Of a DNA stretch of 64,000 nucleotides, positions 12,949-24,957 are shown in pieces. Positions within the stretch are counted from its first letter, which is position 1. Every line of letters begins with the position of its first letter. Under the pieces are notes generated by a model. That model worked only from the letters and a program-made list of their open reading frames with translations. It was not told the DNA's origin and ran no database searches. The DNA lies in NCBI RefSeq assembly GCF_963678635.1, contig NC_087063.1:67436727-67500726 (forward strand). The letters are read 5' to 3'. This stretch comes from Symsagittifera roscoffensis (lineage: Eukaryota > Xenacoelomorpha > Acoela > Convolutidae). The translations under genes were made by a program, and so were the position numbers.

Positions 12949-15300
12949 CGGTTTTTGTTGCGAAAGCGGCAAAACATGCATAGCATTTCGATCGCCAATA
13001 TTACAACAACGTTTGTCTAGGCAGTGTTTTCTTGCGGGTCAATATTTGACAAAGGTTGTATGCTTCAAGCTGCGCGGGCAATATAGCATTTCTTGGATGA
13101 AGCGAACTTAATGGTGTAGAAAGATGTAAACATAAATTTCTTAAAATGGAACAATTGAGTGAGAATTAAATTGAACTGCTCTTGCGAACGACTATAAAAA
13201 CGCTTCTAAATATTTCCCAAACTCAATTTAACAAAAAAAAAGAAATACAAGACTGCTCGTATCAGGGCGAAGCATTGAATGTTCTGACTTTCGTTTAAGG
13301 TCTATTGAGCAGAAATAATCTGGAACAAACTATGTAAAAAAAATGAAATTAATTTTTGTTTGAAAAAACTGAGATTTTTGTGAAAATCATACCCCCACAC
13401 GCCGTATAAAGTACAACGTGATAGATTTAGCTCCCATTTACAAATTAATTTGGCAAATAAGCTTCCTTTAACCAATTTGAAACGATTTCTAAGACGGACT
13501 AAATCTGCGCTCACGCGTTAAATATCGCGCCAAAAATATCGCGCGTTATTTGTCCCAAATTGGCCAAAATGGCAATCCTTAAACCCCCATAATTTAACAG
13601 AAATTGATGACATGTGAAATATACTTTCAAATTTAAGCTCAAGGCAACAATACCTTTCGAATGATGTAAAAATTCCGTCAAAAATAGCTCGTTAAAAAGT
13701 AAGAAAGTCGGAACAATAAGAACGTGATAATCTTTGTTGCAATGAAACTTTTCGTTTAACTAGAAATAAAAGCTTTTTTTACCTATCGACTTTGCTTTTT
13801 TTAAATCAAGCTAAGTCGATAGCACGTTCTGATGAGATGAAAACTATTCTGCAGAAAACCAAAGATAAAAGACAACAAAAAAATTTAGATTCATTGTCAA
13901 TGCAGCCTTTGGATAAAAAAAGATGAATTATGAAAATTTATCAGCAAAAAGATTTAAAATTTTCAAACTGAATCTAAAGTTATTAGAAAATTTCATGATT
14001 TGAATTTTGTTTGAATTGATCGAAAAAGTAAAACCATGGTCCTTTCTACTGTTAACAGAATGAAGTTGGACTCGCTTAAAATTCTTGGTGCAAAATTTTT
14101 TCATTTAAATAAAAAAATGTTCAAGTTCGATTTCCATTATCTAAAAAGGGAAATCTAAACAAGAGTTCGAACAGCTCTATAGCCATTTGACTAGCTTCTT
14201 GTATGCTGTGAAAAGACATTTATCAAGATTCCAAATGATCATTAAAGATTTAGATGTCTCTAACTATCCCTTCAATTATCACCTGTACAGCACAGAAAAG
14301 CAAAGTAGTCCTGAAATTGATGTATGACATGGGTGTAAAATTAATTGGGGAATTTTTTTTGCCCAAAAACTCAACCTGGTTGTTTTTACTCCTATTCAAT
14401 ATCTTTTAAATCTGCCTGATAAGCGAGTGGTTTCCTATGGTGTTATGTATGGATTTATAAGAAATGCACAAAAAATATTGGCCAAAAAAATCACAAGGAA
14501 TACAATTTGATCGTTTCAAAGCATGCTTCTTTGTGAGAATGATAGCTTATTAAAGAATGATAGCTTTAATAATAGCTTATTAAAGAATTTCAAGTTTGAC
14601 AAAATTCATTTTGAAATACCTGATCAAGAACGCTTCTAAAAGGTTTACAGCTCCGAAGAGTTGGTGCCGTGCAGAAAAAAAACTTCTTTCAAGGACAAAA
14701 CGCTTATCCTAAGAGCGCTTTAATAATACGTGAACGACTGAAAGTATGATGATAGGGGCTGAGACATGGAGTTTGCTTGGAATCGTTTTTAAAAGATGAT
14801 TTTGCGCAAACAATCTTTTTCAATCAGATTTTGGTTTTCAATTATCCAACAAACCAGTATCTGTTTTTTTTACCAATCGGTTTGTTGCTTTTAAGCACTG
14901 CAAATGCTTCAATCTATGTTCCAAATCATCTTGCTGTGTTTCAATCTAACTTATGTTTTGTCTCAAAAATTTGATTCAGAATTACAAGCTGGTTTTTAGA
15001 TCCCAAAGTTTATTTTAACCCAAGTCATCTCGAACTAACTTTTTCCGTGGCTACAATTTACTGAAAACGCTTTCCATACTTTCTACAACTGGTTCCGAAA
15101 TTTTTCAAAGACTTCTATTGTTTATCCAATTTGCTTCATTTTCTTCAGATTGGTTTGTTGACAGAACATTCAGTTGCAAACATTCGTTTCATTGACTCAG
15201 ATATACAACTTAAAAAAACCAAACAGTTGGAAAGCTCAAGTTAGCTCTTGCTTCAACTTTTACAAAATAATTGGTGTTTTCCAACGAACTAATTTAATTA
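12949..15300. repeat. Third, 3'-half copy of the A/B module
   Basis: The segment 14040-14390 lines up with 5110-5395 of copy A, for example in the block ending AAAGTAGTCCTGAAATTGA. The segment 14900-15110 lines up with 5895-6100. A first part (13130-13240) resembles 4775-4860. The ~340-bp dispersed repeat at 13376-13705 lies inside it. Confidence 0.5.
13376..13705. repeat. Dispersed ~340-bp repeat, copy 1
   Basis: Matches 40708-41040 in the same orientation over its whole length with scattered changes. Shared landmarks include AAATAAGCTTCCTT and TGTCCCAAATTGGCCAAAA. I see no terminal inverted repeats or target duplication. It could be a SINE-like element or a fragment of a larger transposon. 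Confidence 0.75.
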
Positions 15301-15792
15301 CCAATAGTGCATCACAGGCGTATAAAATTTCAAAAAATATGGTCAGGATTTGAAGCCACAATTGAGATGTGCACGGTATCATTGTTTGCAGTTATAGGTT
15401 TCCTACGGTACCGCATTTTGCTTTAGTACCCGTTATTTGAGCACCGGTGAAATACTGTACTACTATGAACATATATGTGTCAAAAGTGTGAGCAAAACAC
15501 AGTTTTCTTATATCGAATTGCTATAATTGTACCTCACAGATATTTTTTGTAAAGTTTTCGATTAAAAAGTTCTTCAGGGCTCAAAACGGCCTTGTTGTGA
15601 TGCGTTGTTTAAAAGGGTGGATATTCTTCATTAGATGCCATATCATGGGGCGAATTTTAAAATGTTTTCTTTTGTTTAAATACAGGAGGTGTAGGTTGAA
15701 TGTTTTTGAACAATTTGTAAATCGATGTTGATTTGTGTTTGGTTGTTCCTGCAAAACGCGTATGCAATGGATCAGAAAAATGCTCATTTTTT

Positions 15793-16190
15793 CTAGGATG
15801 AATTCAAAATAAACATGTGCACTCTGAGAATTTCTCGCAAGTACTCACTACGTTTCAAATAAGTATCGCACTGCGAAGTTGTTCCGTTATCGAGAGAACG
15901 GGTATGCGCCCGTGCGTTTGGCGAGCAGATCGATAACAAATAAGCCACGGAGGTCAAACACTCTCCTCCTGTCCGAGTGATGAGAGGCTTGCACCAGTTG
16001 ATTGCGTGGACCCCAACCTGAACCACCGCCTGTTCTCGGGTTTTTCTCTTCAAACGCTGACTGCGGCCTTTGTCCAAGAGTTGGGCCAAAGTGTCTCGAG
16101 ATTTAGGTGTCCTCGACACCGCACAGAGTTTCTTGGAGTGGCGTATTTTAGCCTTATTGAAAGGCACGTATCGTATCGATTCAGCTGGGT
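15793..16190 (-). CDS. Unidentified open frame, possible single exon
   Basis: A minus-strand frame runs from about 16190 down to the stop at 15793. Its composition is clearly richer in G+C and its third positions look more coding-like than its surroundings. It has no in-frame ATG before its first in-frame GTG (16167), and a TGA lies just upstream. If real, it would be an internal or 3' exon: CAG at the 5' side could be an acceptor, and a GTGAGTAC donor-like site lies inside its 3' part near 15845. The peptide is basic at its start (KRKTRE) and carries several Cys residues. I recognise no domain. It could equally be a fossil of a processed gene. Confidence 0.3.
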
Positions 16191-16259
16191 GGATTCATTG
16201 ATCCTGTTTCTTGACATTACCCAACTTTGTTTCCGAAAAACTAACGGCTAAAATGAGCT

Positions 16260-18530
16260 TAAAAAATATAGATTATATATATAGATTATGTAGATCTGAA
16301 TGAAGAAAAGGACTTTAGCATATTTGATAGTCATAGCAAAAAGGCCATTTGATAAATAGTTTTCGAAGAAAATTGACTTAAAAACGAAAAAAAAATTGTG
16401 AAATCTTTTCGAATAAATTTCAAAACACTGTTTACAAAATGGCGCTAAAAACTCTAAAAACTACTATTATTTGAGTAAAACTAGAGTTTCACAGCCTAAA
16501 GCAGGCTTAAATAAGCTATTTTAAGCCTACACACTCACACCATTTTAGTTCAAAATTAGACCAAAATCAAAAATTTCAAACCGGTTTTTCTCGACACTGT
16601 GAGAAAAATTTAAAAATTTTTTAACGTTGTTGGAATAACGATTGAAAGGGCTACAATATGATATATCACTCGAACCATTCCAATAAAAATTTGTGGTACC
16701 TGATTTTGAGCGGAAAACAAAAAGAAAAAAATTAAAACACACCCGAATACAAAGTTCCTACTTTTTTTCAAATGGTCAGATTAAAAGTAGAACGTTACGT
16801 TCAATAAAGACTCAGTTGAAGTTATACTTTTTGTCATTTTGTATTCAGACGAAAAACTCTAAATTTGCGCATAATCAATATATTTCTGAAAAATTAAAAA
16901 AAAAATTGCAACACATGAATTAGATTAGTCCAAAATCTAAAATCTAAGCACACCAGAGACATTCATTTTTTGTTCTCAATTGATAACTATTAAATCTCAA
17001 AAAAAATAATGAAGAAAAAATGACAAACCCAGTAAAAACGTAAAGCAACAGGCAAAAAGATATGAATTAGGTTGAGAAAGATCTCTAACAAAAGATTGAC
17101 CATACTTTTCCGACTTACTTTTCTGGCTATCCGGGAATGGGGCTCTGTGACACGCAACCGTTTGTTGAACATATTTGAGTAATGAAGAGCTTTTGGACCT
17201 AGCATGAAATATAATCAGAAAACAAAAATTCAGAACCAGAATTCGGAACGCAGTGGCTTTTTATATTCATAAACATTACGAGGCTTTTTTGTGCTGTAAA
17301 TAGGCTCACTGTTTGATGTCTGTGGACTTCTGGAATTCGGAGAAAGTCTTCAAACATCGGAGAAAGTCTTCAGTCTTCTTCAACTCTCTCAGAACAATCA
17401 AAGAAAACTGAAAAAGAAAAGAAGAACAAACAGAGCGTCCTTGTTGCCGAATCAGCTTACAAGTCACAAACTACACAGTTTGGCCTCGCACGGAAAACCT
17501 TGCAGCATCCAAATTGCAAAAATTATGACTAACCGTGGCGACTGTCCTATCTGTTATACAGTTAAACTTTTAGTTATGGTTAGTGTAAATGTAACTGCAC
17601 TGGAATTGTTATGTAGCAGCTTGTTACCTAATTGTCAATTTTGATCTGTTCGCCAATATTCTTAATTAATTTAGAAGCACTGGGAAGCGGGAGAGAAACT
17701 TGTGAAAGGACTGTTTGTTATACAAGCTATCGCGTTTCAATAAAAAACATTGAAAAAATTGACCAAAAAACCTGCGCGGTGTGATCCTTCCATCACACCA
17801 CGCACAAAAACAACACTAATTTGAAGAAGAAAAAAAACTTGAAAAAAAATGGTAGGATCATTCTTAGAAAATGGTCGGATCATTTTGTGCTACTTGCACA
17901 ACAACCGGCTATCCTTGTTTGGTATTTGATTTTCGTTTTAATTTTTGATTACACAAAATGATTACAATTTTTTGGTTAATTTTCCTGGTGATTAAATTTA
18001 CTTTCAGACTTTCAAAAAGAGAAACTTTAATGATTAGATTGGGTTTTTTCAACCAGACCATTTTTGAATATTGAATTATCAAATTTTTTTTGGGGATTTT
18101 TTCATACCATTCGAAAATATCAAATCATTATATATGTCACCGGCTATTTTTTTTCTGAGAGTCATAAGGTTTGAGAATTTCAAATTTGGGATTAGTGATA
18201 GGAGCAATACAGCAGTTCTGTTTGTTAGTAGCAACATACACAATTTAATTGGCCCCAAAAATTATTCTAATTGAACTGAGGCATACTATTTTACTTTATA
18301 TCAATTTTTTTTTGAAAATTTTGTCAATAAATTGAACAAAACGTTCTTGAAACACCTGAAATTACTACAGGAAAACTTAGAGCTTGGAGCAGTTACGAGC
18401 AATTGTGTTTTGCTGAAAAGTTGTTTCGTAAAATGAATTGTCTGTGACAATTAGAAAATGAAACAAAAACAAAGGAAACATTTTGATAAGCTATCTTCAT
18501 AATTATTGTTGCAACCTTTCTTGAGAACCA
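16260..18530. other. Intergenic, nothing recognised
   Basis: A+T-rich sequence with homopolymer runs. Short open frames (for example 17441-17644 +) lack splice sites, codon bias or recognisable motifs. Confidence 0.45.
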
Positions 18531-20600
18531 TTTTTTTATTAGATGACCCGACCCAGCAATTTATTTTTATAGTGATTACACCCTCCTTTTAAAGCGCTTG
18601 AATGATTACCTATAGAAGTAACATCGTTTGAAACAATCAAGGAGAGAAAAATAATAATATTAGCCTTTTTAGGCGAGCAAATATTTGCTGCTTCTTGATT
18701 ATTTTTAAACCATCGACTGAAGACAAGGAAAAAAACTATATTGTTTTTTCTTTCTTTTGCTTTTTATTTTGACTATTTAAACTGTAGCCAGAACAATTTG
18801 TGGTTTTTTTCTCAGCAACCCTTTACTTAGGTAAATTAAAAGCATTAGAAAACAATTTAAAACAAGATAGCTCTCAACAGTTATTGAAACCTTGAAAAAA
18901 ATTAGAAAACAATTTAAAAAATTCCTCCGAGATCTTTTGTCGATTTTTTTCCCCAAATTGTTCACTTCGGTACTCAAATCCACTTTACATCCCAATCTTT
19001 TTTTTGCAGAAGTTTTCCAAGTCCAAATACGTCCATAATTTTTTCTTGCTTAGGGCATAAAAAGAGTTATCGCCTCAAAAAATTTTATTCTTGTTTCTAT
19101 ATAATTTGTCAGACGATATATTTAATAAAACTGGACTCTAACAGTCTTAGTTCACTCTTATCAAAAACATTCTGGACGTAATTTTGGATTGAAAAAGGCC
19201 TTATAACACTGTTCAATTATTTGGTCAACTGTATGGCTCGCTAATCGGAGTTCCATGCCACACAAATGGTAAGTAAAGTTGGTCTATTCGGTGAATCAAC
19301 CTACACGCAAATTATTCAGATTCCTTTTTTAATATTGCCGTTTTTAGAACCTTTTTATATTGCGCTTGATTGATTACCGATAAAAGCTCCATCATTTGAA
19401 ATAATCACATAGAGAAAACTAGCAAAGTACTCTTTTAGCAATAAATTATTAGCTGCTTCTATAATTTCTTCTCAAACCTTTCCGATAGAAACAGAAAATT
19501 AAAAAAAATTATGTATCGGTGGTTTTGCCTTGCTTGTACTTTTGATTTGCACTTATTCCGCTGAAGCCTGAACAGTTTGCAGTTTTTGCTCAATAATCCG
19601 TTACCTTAACACTAAAAAGCATTTAAAATAGATGTTTATTACTATCTAAAGCTATATCGATTGCTCTCAAGGGTTTTTGAGACCTTGAAAAGGCAGACCA
19701 TTTAAAGCAAAACGTCTCCAGACCGTTTCGAATCTTTACCTACTTTGTCCTCAATAATCAGCTTCATTATTGAGTCTGTTTAATTATTTGCCCACTCAAT
19801 TTTTTGGTCAAAAAGTTCCAAAAAAAGTGGCTAAAACGGCTTTTTTGACCTGCTTTTTTTTCAAATGTTTGCGTGCTGTGCAAAATTTTTGGTCAAAATA
19901 GGATTTTTATAGTGTTATAAGAAAGCTTGGAAAATCAATTTGAAAAAAAAAATCTAATAAAAGTTCGAGTAAAATTTTCGAAAATTTTTCGAAAATCCGC
20001 CCCCCCCCTTCAAGAAAATCCTAGATGCGCCCCTGTATTTACCCCTTGTGATAACTAGTGAGAAGCAACCTAATTTATTATGAACTAAAACAAAGGATAA
20101 ACATTTGCAGAAATGATACCTGTAATGAGTTCTTTCTTTTGCCTAAGGAGGGGGAACTTTTTGAGAACAATTTGGGAGGCGGGGTAGTTTAAAAGATCTT
20201 CAATGTGGTAGTTAGGGCGATTGGGAGGCAGGGTACTGAAATTGGGAGTCAGGGTAGTTAACGAGGTCCCAAAAATTAATCCTTGATTAGTTAAGGCAGA
20301 AAAAATGAGTTAAATCATTAACTTCTCAACAACGTTAATTTCAAAACGAGGTAATTCGCTTTTTTATAGTTTGTCAGATGTCAAATTAATGAAAATGACG
20401 CTTACAGTTGCTCTTATCAAAAAGGATCTCGAGAAACTTCTGTATAGGTCTAAAAATATAAAAAGCTTTTTATAACACTGCTAAATAATGCGATCGATTA
20501 TTTGGCCGATAATTCAAATGGTACGTAAACTTGGCCGGTTCGGAAAATCAACCCACAGGCATTATCAACAGATTCCAATATCCAATAATTGTGCCAAAAT
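18530..20600. repeat. Diverged tandem duplication of ~0.8 kb
   Basis: The order of landmarks at 18580-19320 recurs at 19340-20580. The stretch 18586-18727 matches 19350-19500. The stretch 18775-18900 matches 19550-19690. The stretch 19094-19322 matches 20366-20580. The second copy is longer because it received a MITE fragment (about 19840-20035) and other material. Element 1 is inserted about 120 bp beyond the second copy. Confidence 0.65.
19840..20035. mobile_element. hAT-like MITE, 3' fragment
   Basis: It ends in CCTAGATGCGCCCCTG, one base away from the right terminus of the complete element at 58743-59119. It shares the preceding TTTTCGAAAATCCGCCC block. The left end and its terminal repeat are not visible, so this is a truncated copy. 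Confidence 0.7.
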
Positions 20601-20702
20601 TAATTTCTAAAATACACGAAAATCGGATTTCCAAAACTAAAAATTGGAAACACGGGAAGTTGGCCAAATGACAAGGATGTGGGACGCGGCTTTTTTCAAG
20701 CC

Positions 20703-20959
20703 TGTGATAATCTATTGCTTCTTTCTTAGTTTGATAATGAAAACAGAAGAGTTATATCTTTAATTTGAACTCTTAGTCAATGATGTTTTGTTTTCATAGA
20801 TCATGTTGATCGATCTTTCACTTAGTTCGCAACCGTCCAAATGACTGTTGCATTAGGCCTGCAAGATTGGCCTTGAATAAATAATAACAATACATAACAG
20901 ATTATTAATAATAATATTTCTCCAAGGTTACTGGGGCAACAGTACTACACAGTACCACA
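20703..20959 (-). repeat. 3' LTR of element 1
   Basis: This 257-bp repeat starts TGTGATAATC and ends GTACCACA on the plus strand. It matches 27526-27780 with about 10 substitutions and 2 single-base indels by manual comparison. Confidence 0.95.
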
Positions 20960-20970
20960 ATCCCCTGAGG
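20960..20970 (-). other. Polypurine-tract position of element 1 (weak)
   Basis: On the minus strand CCTCAGGGGAT abuts the 3' LTR, where the plus-strand primer should lie. The purine run is short (AGGGGA), so the site is assigned by position more than by sequence. Confidence 0.45.
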
Positions 20971-21065
20971 ACAACAAAACTTTATATACGACCATATAAA
21001 AATTTAAAAAAAACAATATGAGTTTTAGTCTCAGTTTAATATCAATGTTTGATTTTGTTTAACTT

Positions 21066-22250
21066 CTATTTCTGCTTCTTGGTTATCTTTTCCGGCTCCC
21101 AATTTTTCCTCGCAGCTTTCCATGATTTAGAAATGTCCAACGATGTGGCCCCAAATCTTCGTTTGAACAAATGTCGCTCCAATAGACCAATTGTCTTGTT
21201 TACTGGCGTTGTTTCACTGTTAACAGTTTTAATCGTCGCTAATCTTGTCCTATAAGCCTCGACGGCTGGCAGATTTAAACCCGTAATGTCGTCCTCGCAA
21301 GTAATCAGTTTTAAAGAATGAGACACTGGGCTGCCATATCTCTTTGACCCCTGATTCTTCGTCTGTCTATTGCTCTGCCTCACTGTTGTCTGTTCTTCTT
21401 CCTTGTCCGACTCATCGGAGATACCTGGAGGAGGACAAATAGCGGTTGAGCCCGCTTGTTGAGTGAGCATTCGTTCAGCTTCGTATTGAACACCTCTGGT
21501 CAATACCTGCTCTGCGAGGTCATCCCATTCCTCTGGCGTCATATCCTTGTTCTGGAATGTATCCAGAATTTCTTTTTCTCTCGTCTGACGATTAATGCGT
21601 TTACTCTCTGATACTTTCTTTGGAGTGGATGAGGCTGTGAACTCAGCGTTGACAGTGTCTCGAGCTTTAGGCTCCTTCGCTGCTGTTTTGACAGCTTTTA
21701 ATTTACGATTTTCTTGTGATGTAGATTTTCTCATACTACTCTTTTGATTCTGCACCAATGGTCCTGCTCTGTTCGGCTTATTCCGTTTCCCACCTAAGTT
21801 CAGACCACCGCCCGTCTCCGTCGCCTTCGACGTTACTATAATCGGAGAATTTTGGAATTTATCCAAAGCTCTACTATCTTCGTTTGGTACTTTATCGCTC
21901 TGCCCCTGATCGTTTATATCTTTTTTTCTCAGCTGATTCACTGTCAGTGTCTGAGCTACTGTCTTCTGCTGTTTGCTTCTTGGCTCCTCCCCCGTTGGAC
22001 TTTTTTTCTTCTCGGATCCGCTCAGAGTAGACTGCACAGGTACTTTGGATTTCGCAATATCTCTTTTTCGATAAAATGCACCAGCAGCTGTCTTTACATT
22101 CGAGGGTGTCTCAGCCACATTTTTTCCTTTAAATGGTATCGTTAAAGCCTTTCCACTTTTTCGTTGCTCGTGTTTACGAAGGAAATTTCTGACCAATTGA
22201 CAGTCTCTGCATTCTGTTGATCTTCGATAAACCCTCGTTCCCATGAACAT
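21066..22250 (-). pseudogene. Element 1 pol C-terminal region, integrase tail
   Basis: An open frame of about 394 codons follows the integrase core after a frameshift near 22150-22250. Its start matches element 2 in a basic patch (RKSG..L..PFKGK), probably the C-terminal domain of integrase. The rest is a long, charged, Ser/Thr/Lys-rich tail without recognisable domains. Near its end is a short motif shared with element 2, YGSPV.HS. The frame ends at 21066, about 100 bp before the LTR. The first Met of this frame lies in overlap with the preceding frame and is not a real start, since pol is expressed as one polyprotein in this group. Confidence 0.75.
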
Positions 22251-23602
22251 AACAATTCTTTTCTGAGTTCAGGGTTTATCGTGCTGGTCTCATCTACGAC
22301 TCGTCTCAGCTCACTACCCGATATGTCTCTCCGAGTGGCGTTCCATCTCGCATTTGCCTCCAATAATTGCTTCAACTCCTTAGCTCTTGCTCGTTCTTTT
22401 GCTGCTGCCTTATTTCTTAGAAACAATGGACTGATATCACGACTATTCTCTCCTTTCCGAATGATCTTCACGTTATCCCTCGACTGGTCTATGCGTCTTT
22501 TTAATTGGGAAGTTGTTAATGCAGATCTTTCCAGATGTTCTTTATCTAAACGACCAGACTCATTAAGGAAATTTTTTCTCAAATTTTTAAATTCAATTTT
22601 GGGCAATCGACCGAAGTGTGCCTCAAATGGTGACAATTTTATTGTTTTCTGTTTATTCCATCTTAAATCCCTAATGATTGTACTTAAGCAAAGTTTAATC
22701 GATTGTACGTTTTCATCGAGCAGCATAACACCAAATCTTCGTTTAATGGTCTGTAATATTCGCTCTACCAAACCGCATCCTCGATTATCACCGACCGGAC
22801 AGAATTTTTATGTAATATTTTTTTCTGTGCAAAATTTCTTCATCGTCTTTTCTTAAAACCCGGAAAACTGATCCGTTTTTATCGAATCCGGTATCCCATG
22901 TGGGTCAATATAGGTACGACGAAATTTTATTGTTGATTTTCCCCCAGTAGATTTCGTGACTTTAACTGACGGAAACTTAAAGTATCTATCAAAAGCAACT
23001 AATAAATATATCTTCTTCCCCTTATGATCTTCAAGTGGGCCCGCATAGTCTAACTGCAATTCTTGCCCCGGCTGCGCGAGCAGTGGAAGTGGTTTAGCCG
23101 AATTTTTTGGAATTATATAATTAGCGTTCTTACCATAGCGAGTGCAACTTCTACACTCTTCGGCCAGGATGACTATGTCTTTGTGCATGTGTTGCCACCA
23201 TAAATAGCTGGACACCTCTAACATTGCCTCCTGGCCGGGATGACATTGATGAAGTCGACGAAGCACAGCTTGTGTCAGCTTGTCCGGTACGGCTAATCGG
23301 TTGTCCACCAGAAGACAGTCGTCCACCACGGACATCTGGTGCTGCAGAGGGTTAGTGTAGGGCCACATTAATTCAAATCCTTGCCTGTCATTACGCTCCA
23401 CCACTCTTCTTAGTCGATCCATCCAAGTATCTTCTGTTACAAGTTCCGCAAGCAGACTTTTGTCGAAAAAATTCGTGAGAGATAGTGGGCCATTCTCCTC
23501 ATTTAGCTGCTCCGTCAGTTGATGTTCGTTTTTTTTGGGATCTGTGTCACACCCTCTTGGTTTTTTTAGGTGTGACGACACTAACTTCCGGACTGTATTC
23601 AC
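22142..23602 (-). pseudogene. Element 1 integrase
   Basis: Integrase inserts the DNA copy into the host genome. Visible parts in order are a zinc-binding HHCC domain (HQCH... with a following C-x2-C in CRSC), a first catalytic Asp in LQLDYAGPL, a second in KTDQFSGF, and the catalytic Glu in GCGLVERILQTIKR. All three DDE residues are present. The frame is broken by a TAA at 22853-22855 and another TAA near 22805-22815. It then stays open to 22142, where it meets the tail in another frame. The region upstream of 23602 continues as a polar linker. Confidence 0.88.
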
Positions 23603-24250
23603 TGTCCTCGATGCTATCTCCGGTTAGATCCACTTCAACTACTTGCCCTATTCATGCTTCATCCCTTGATGTGTTCTGCAATAGCGTTCTTGGACTCTGC
23701 ATTGAAGAGGTTGCTTCTAACTCCGTCATTGATCTGGGTTTATCATCTCTCTCCGCGAAACTAATGCTGGTTGTGCTGTTGCAACAGTTGACGTTGATTG
23801 ACCGCTGTTTCCGGTGTTCGCCAGAAGTAGTTGCCTGTTCATTGCTTTCCATTCCACCTGTGGCTTTTTGTCTGAGTCCGAATTGTCTGAATCTGATTTA
23901 GCTGGAGTACGCGGTATCGTTCTAGTCCTTTGGAATGTTGTTTCCGTGACTTCATTCCTCAACGTATTAATGCTATTTCGTTCCTGTATTCTGACCATTT
24001 TTCTCCCCTTTCCGCTGTTCGATGCTTCGTCTGTTTTCCTTTCTTTATTCTTCTTCAAACGCTCTCGATATGGTAAATTTCCTTGAATTATTTTAACTTT
24101 TTCACCGACTGTATTGACTGACAACTTTGAGATGAACTGATTTCTGGTTTTTCACAACTTTCTCGATTAAACAATTGCGAACTTGTTTCGCTTTCGTTCC
24201 GGTCGTGCTCTGTTCGTTTTTGTCCATTTTGGTTGCTATAGCAACTGTTA
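23603..24250 (-). pseudogene. Element 1 linker between RNase H and integrase
   Basis: Overlapping broken frames encode a Ser/Thr/Asn/Lys-rich, probably disordered segment with no recognised domain. Frames change near 24120 and 23730. Element 2 has a shorter, different sequence in the same place. Confidence 0.5.
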
Positions 24251-24936
24251 GATGACGTGTTCTGTTCTGACACATTTTTTGTTCCGGTCGAGCCCATCGT
24301 GATCACTCAATCGACTGTGTAAACAGTGGAGAGCTTTAGGAAAGCTTTCTATCGATGTGACTACAAATTTTTCATCCAACACGGACTCTGGCCACGGTTT
24401 GCCGTTAACGTCTCTAGACAAATAAACTACTATGCCCATATCTTTTCCTGGTATCTGAACAACCTTAAATTGATAGGGTAATAATGTGTCTACCCATCTA
24501 GTCAGCTTAGATTGATAGGTTTTGTTTGACCTATTTTCATCTAAAGTGGAAACCAACGCTTCATGGTCTGCGGCTATCACGAATTCCTTCCCTAACAAAT
24601 AGTGTTAAGTCGATCAACAGATCATACTACTGCTAGCAGTTCCAGCTCATTCGTTGAGTATTTCTTTTCTTGAATGTTCAAATATCTCGACGCAAATGCG
24701 ATTGGTACCCACTCCCCCTCGGCTTTTTGTTGTTCCAACGTTGCGCCTAACCCACTATGGCTAGCGTCACATTTTACTCTACTAGCCATCTTAGGGTCGT
24801 AATAGTGGATTTTGGTTATCTTCGCAACCGCTAATTTTATCAATTCGAATATTTCCGAATGTTCTTCCCCCCATTCGAATGTTTTAACCTGAATTTTGAC
24901 ACTTTTAGGTTTCTTTTTCTCGTTCTCTTCTCGCAA
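24248..24936 (-). pseudogene. Element 1 RNase H domain
   Basis: RNase H degrades the RNA of the RNA-DNA hybrid. The frame carries KCDASHSGLGATLEQ, the acidic YSTNELELLAVV motif and the downstream DHEAL and TRWVDTLL blocks typical of gypsy RNase H. A TGA at 24622-24624 replaces the Trp codon expected after AVV. A TAG follows shortly, and the rest continues from 24598 in the same frame. A frameshift in a T-run near 24940 separates it from the reverse transcriptase. Confidence 0.85.
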
Positions 24937-24957
24937 AAAAAGGTCTAAGTTTTTCAG

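Noticed and set aside
15793-15910. Possible rRNA fragment in the G+C-rich island
   Set aside because: I compared it mentally with 5.8S and found no matching run, while the island reads as a continuous open frame.
21852-22145. 97-codon plus-strand open frame rich in hydrophobic residues
   Set aside because: Antisense to the charged integrase tail. The hydrophobicity arises from the complementary strand.
20960-22250. Envelope gene in element 1, making it an errantivirus
   Set aside because: The 3' frame is charged and soluble, with no signal peptide or transmembrane segment, and lines up with the integrase tail of element 2.
22281-22856. 191-codon plus-strand open frame
   Set aside because: It is the antisense shadow of the integrase coding region of element 1 and has no motif of its own.
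24622-24624. TGA where Trp is expected in RNase H, hinting at a different genetic code
   Set aside because: TAA and TAG also interrupt the same elements, and the SDCCAG8 and RASL10-like exons use standard codons with normal TAG and TGA stops.
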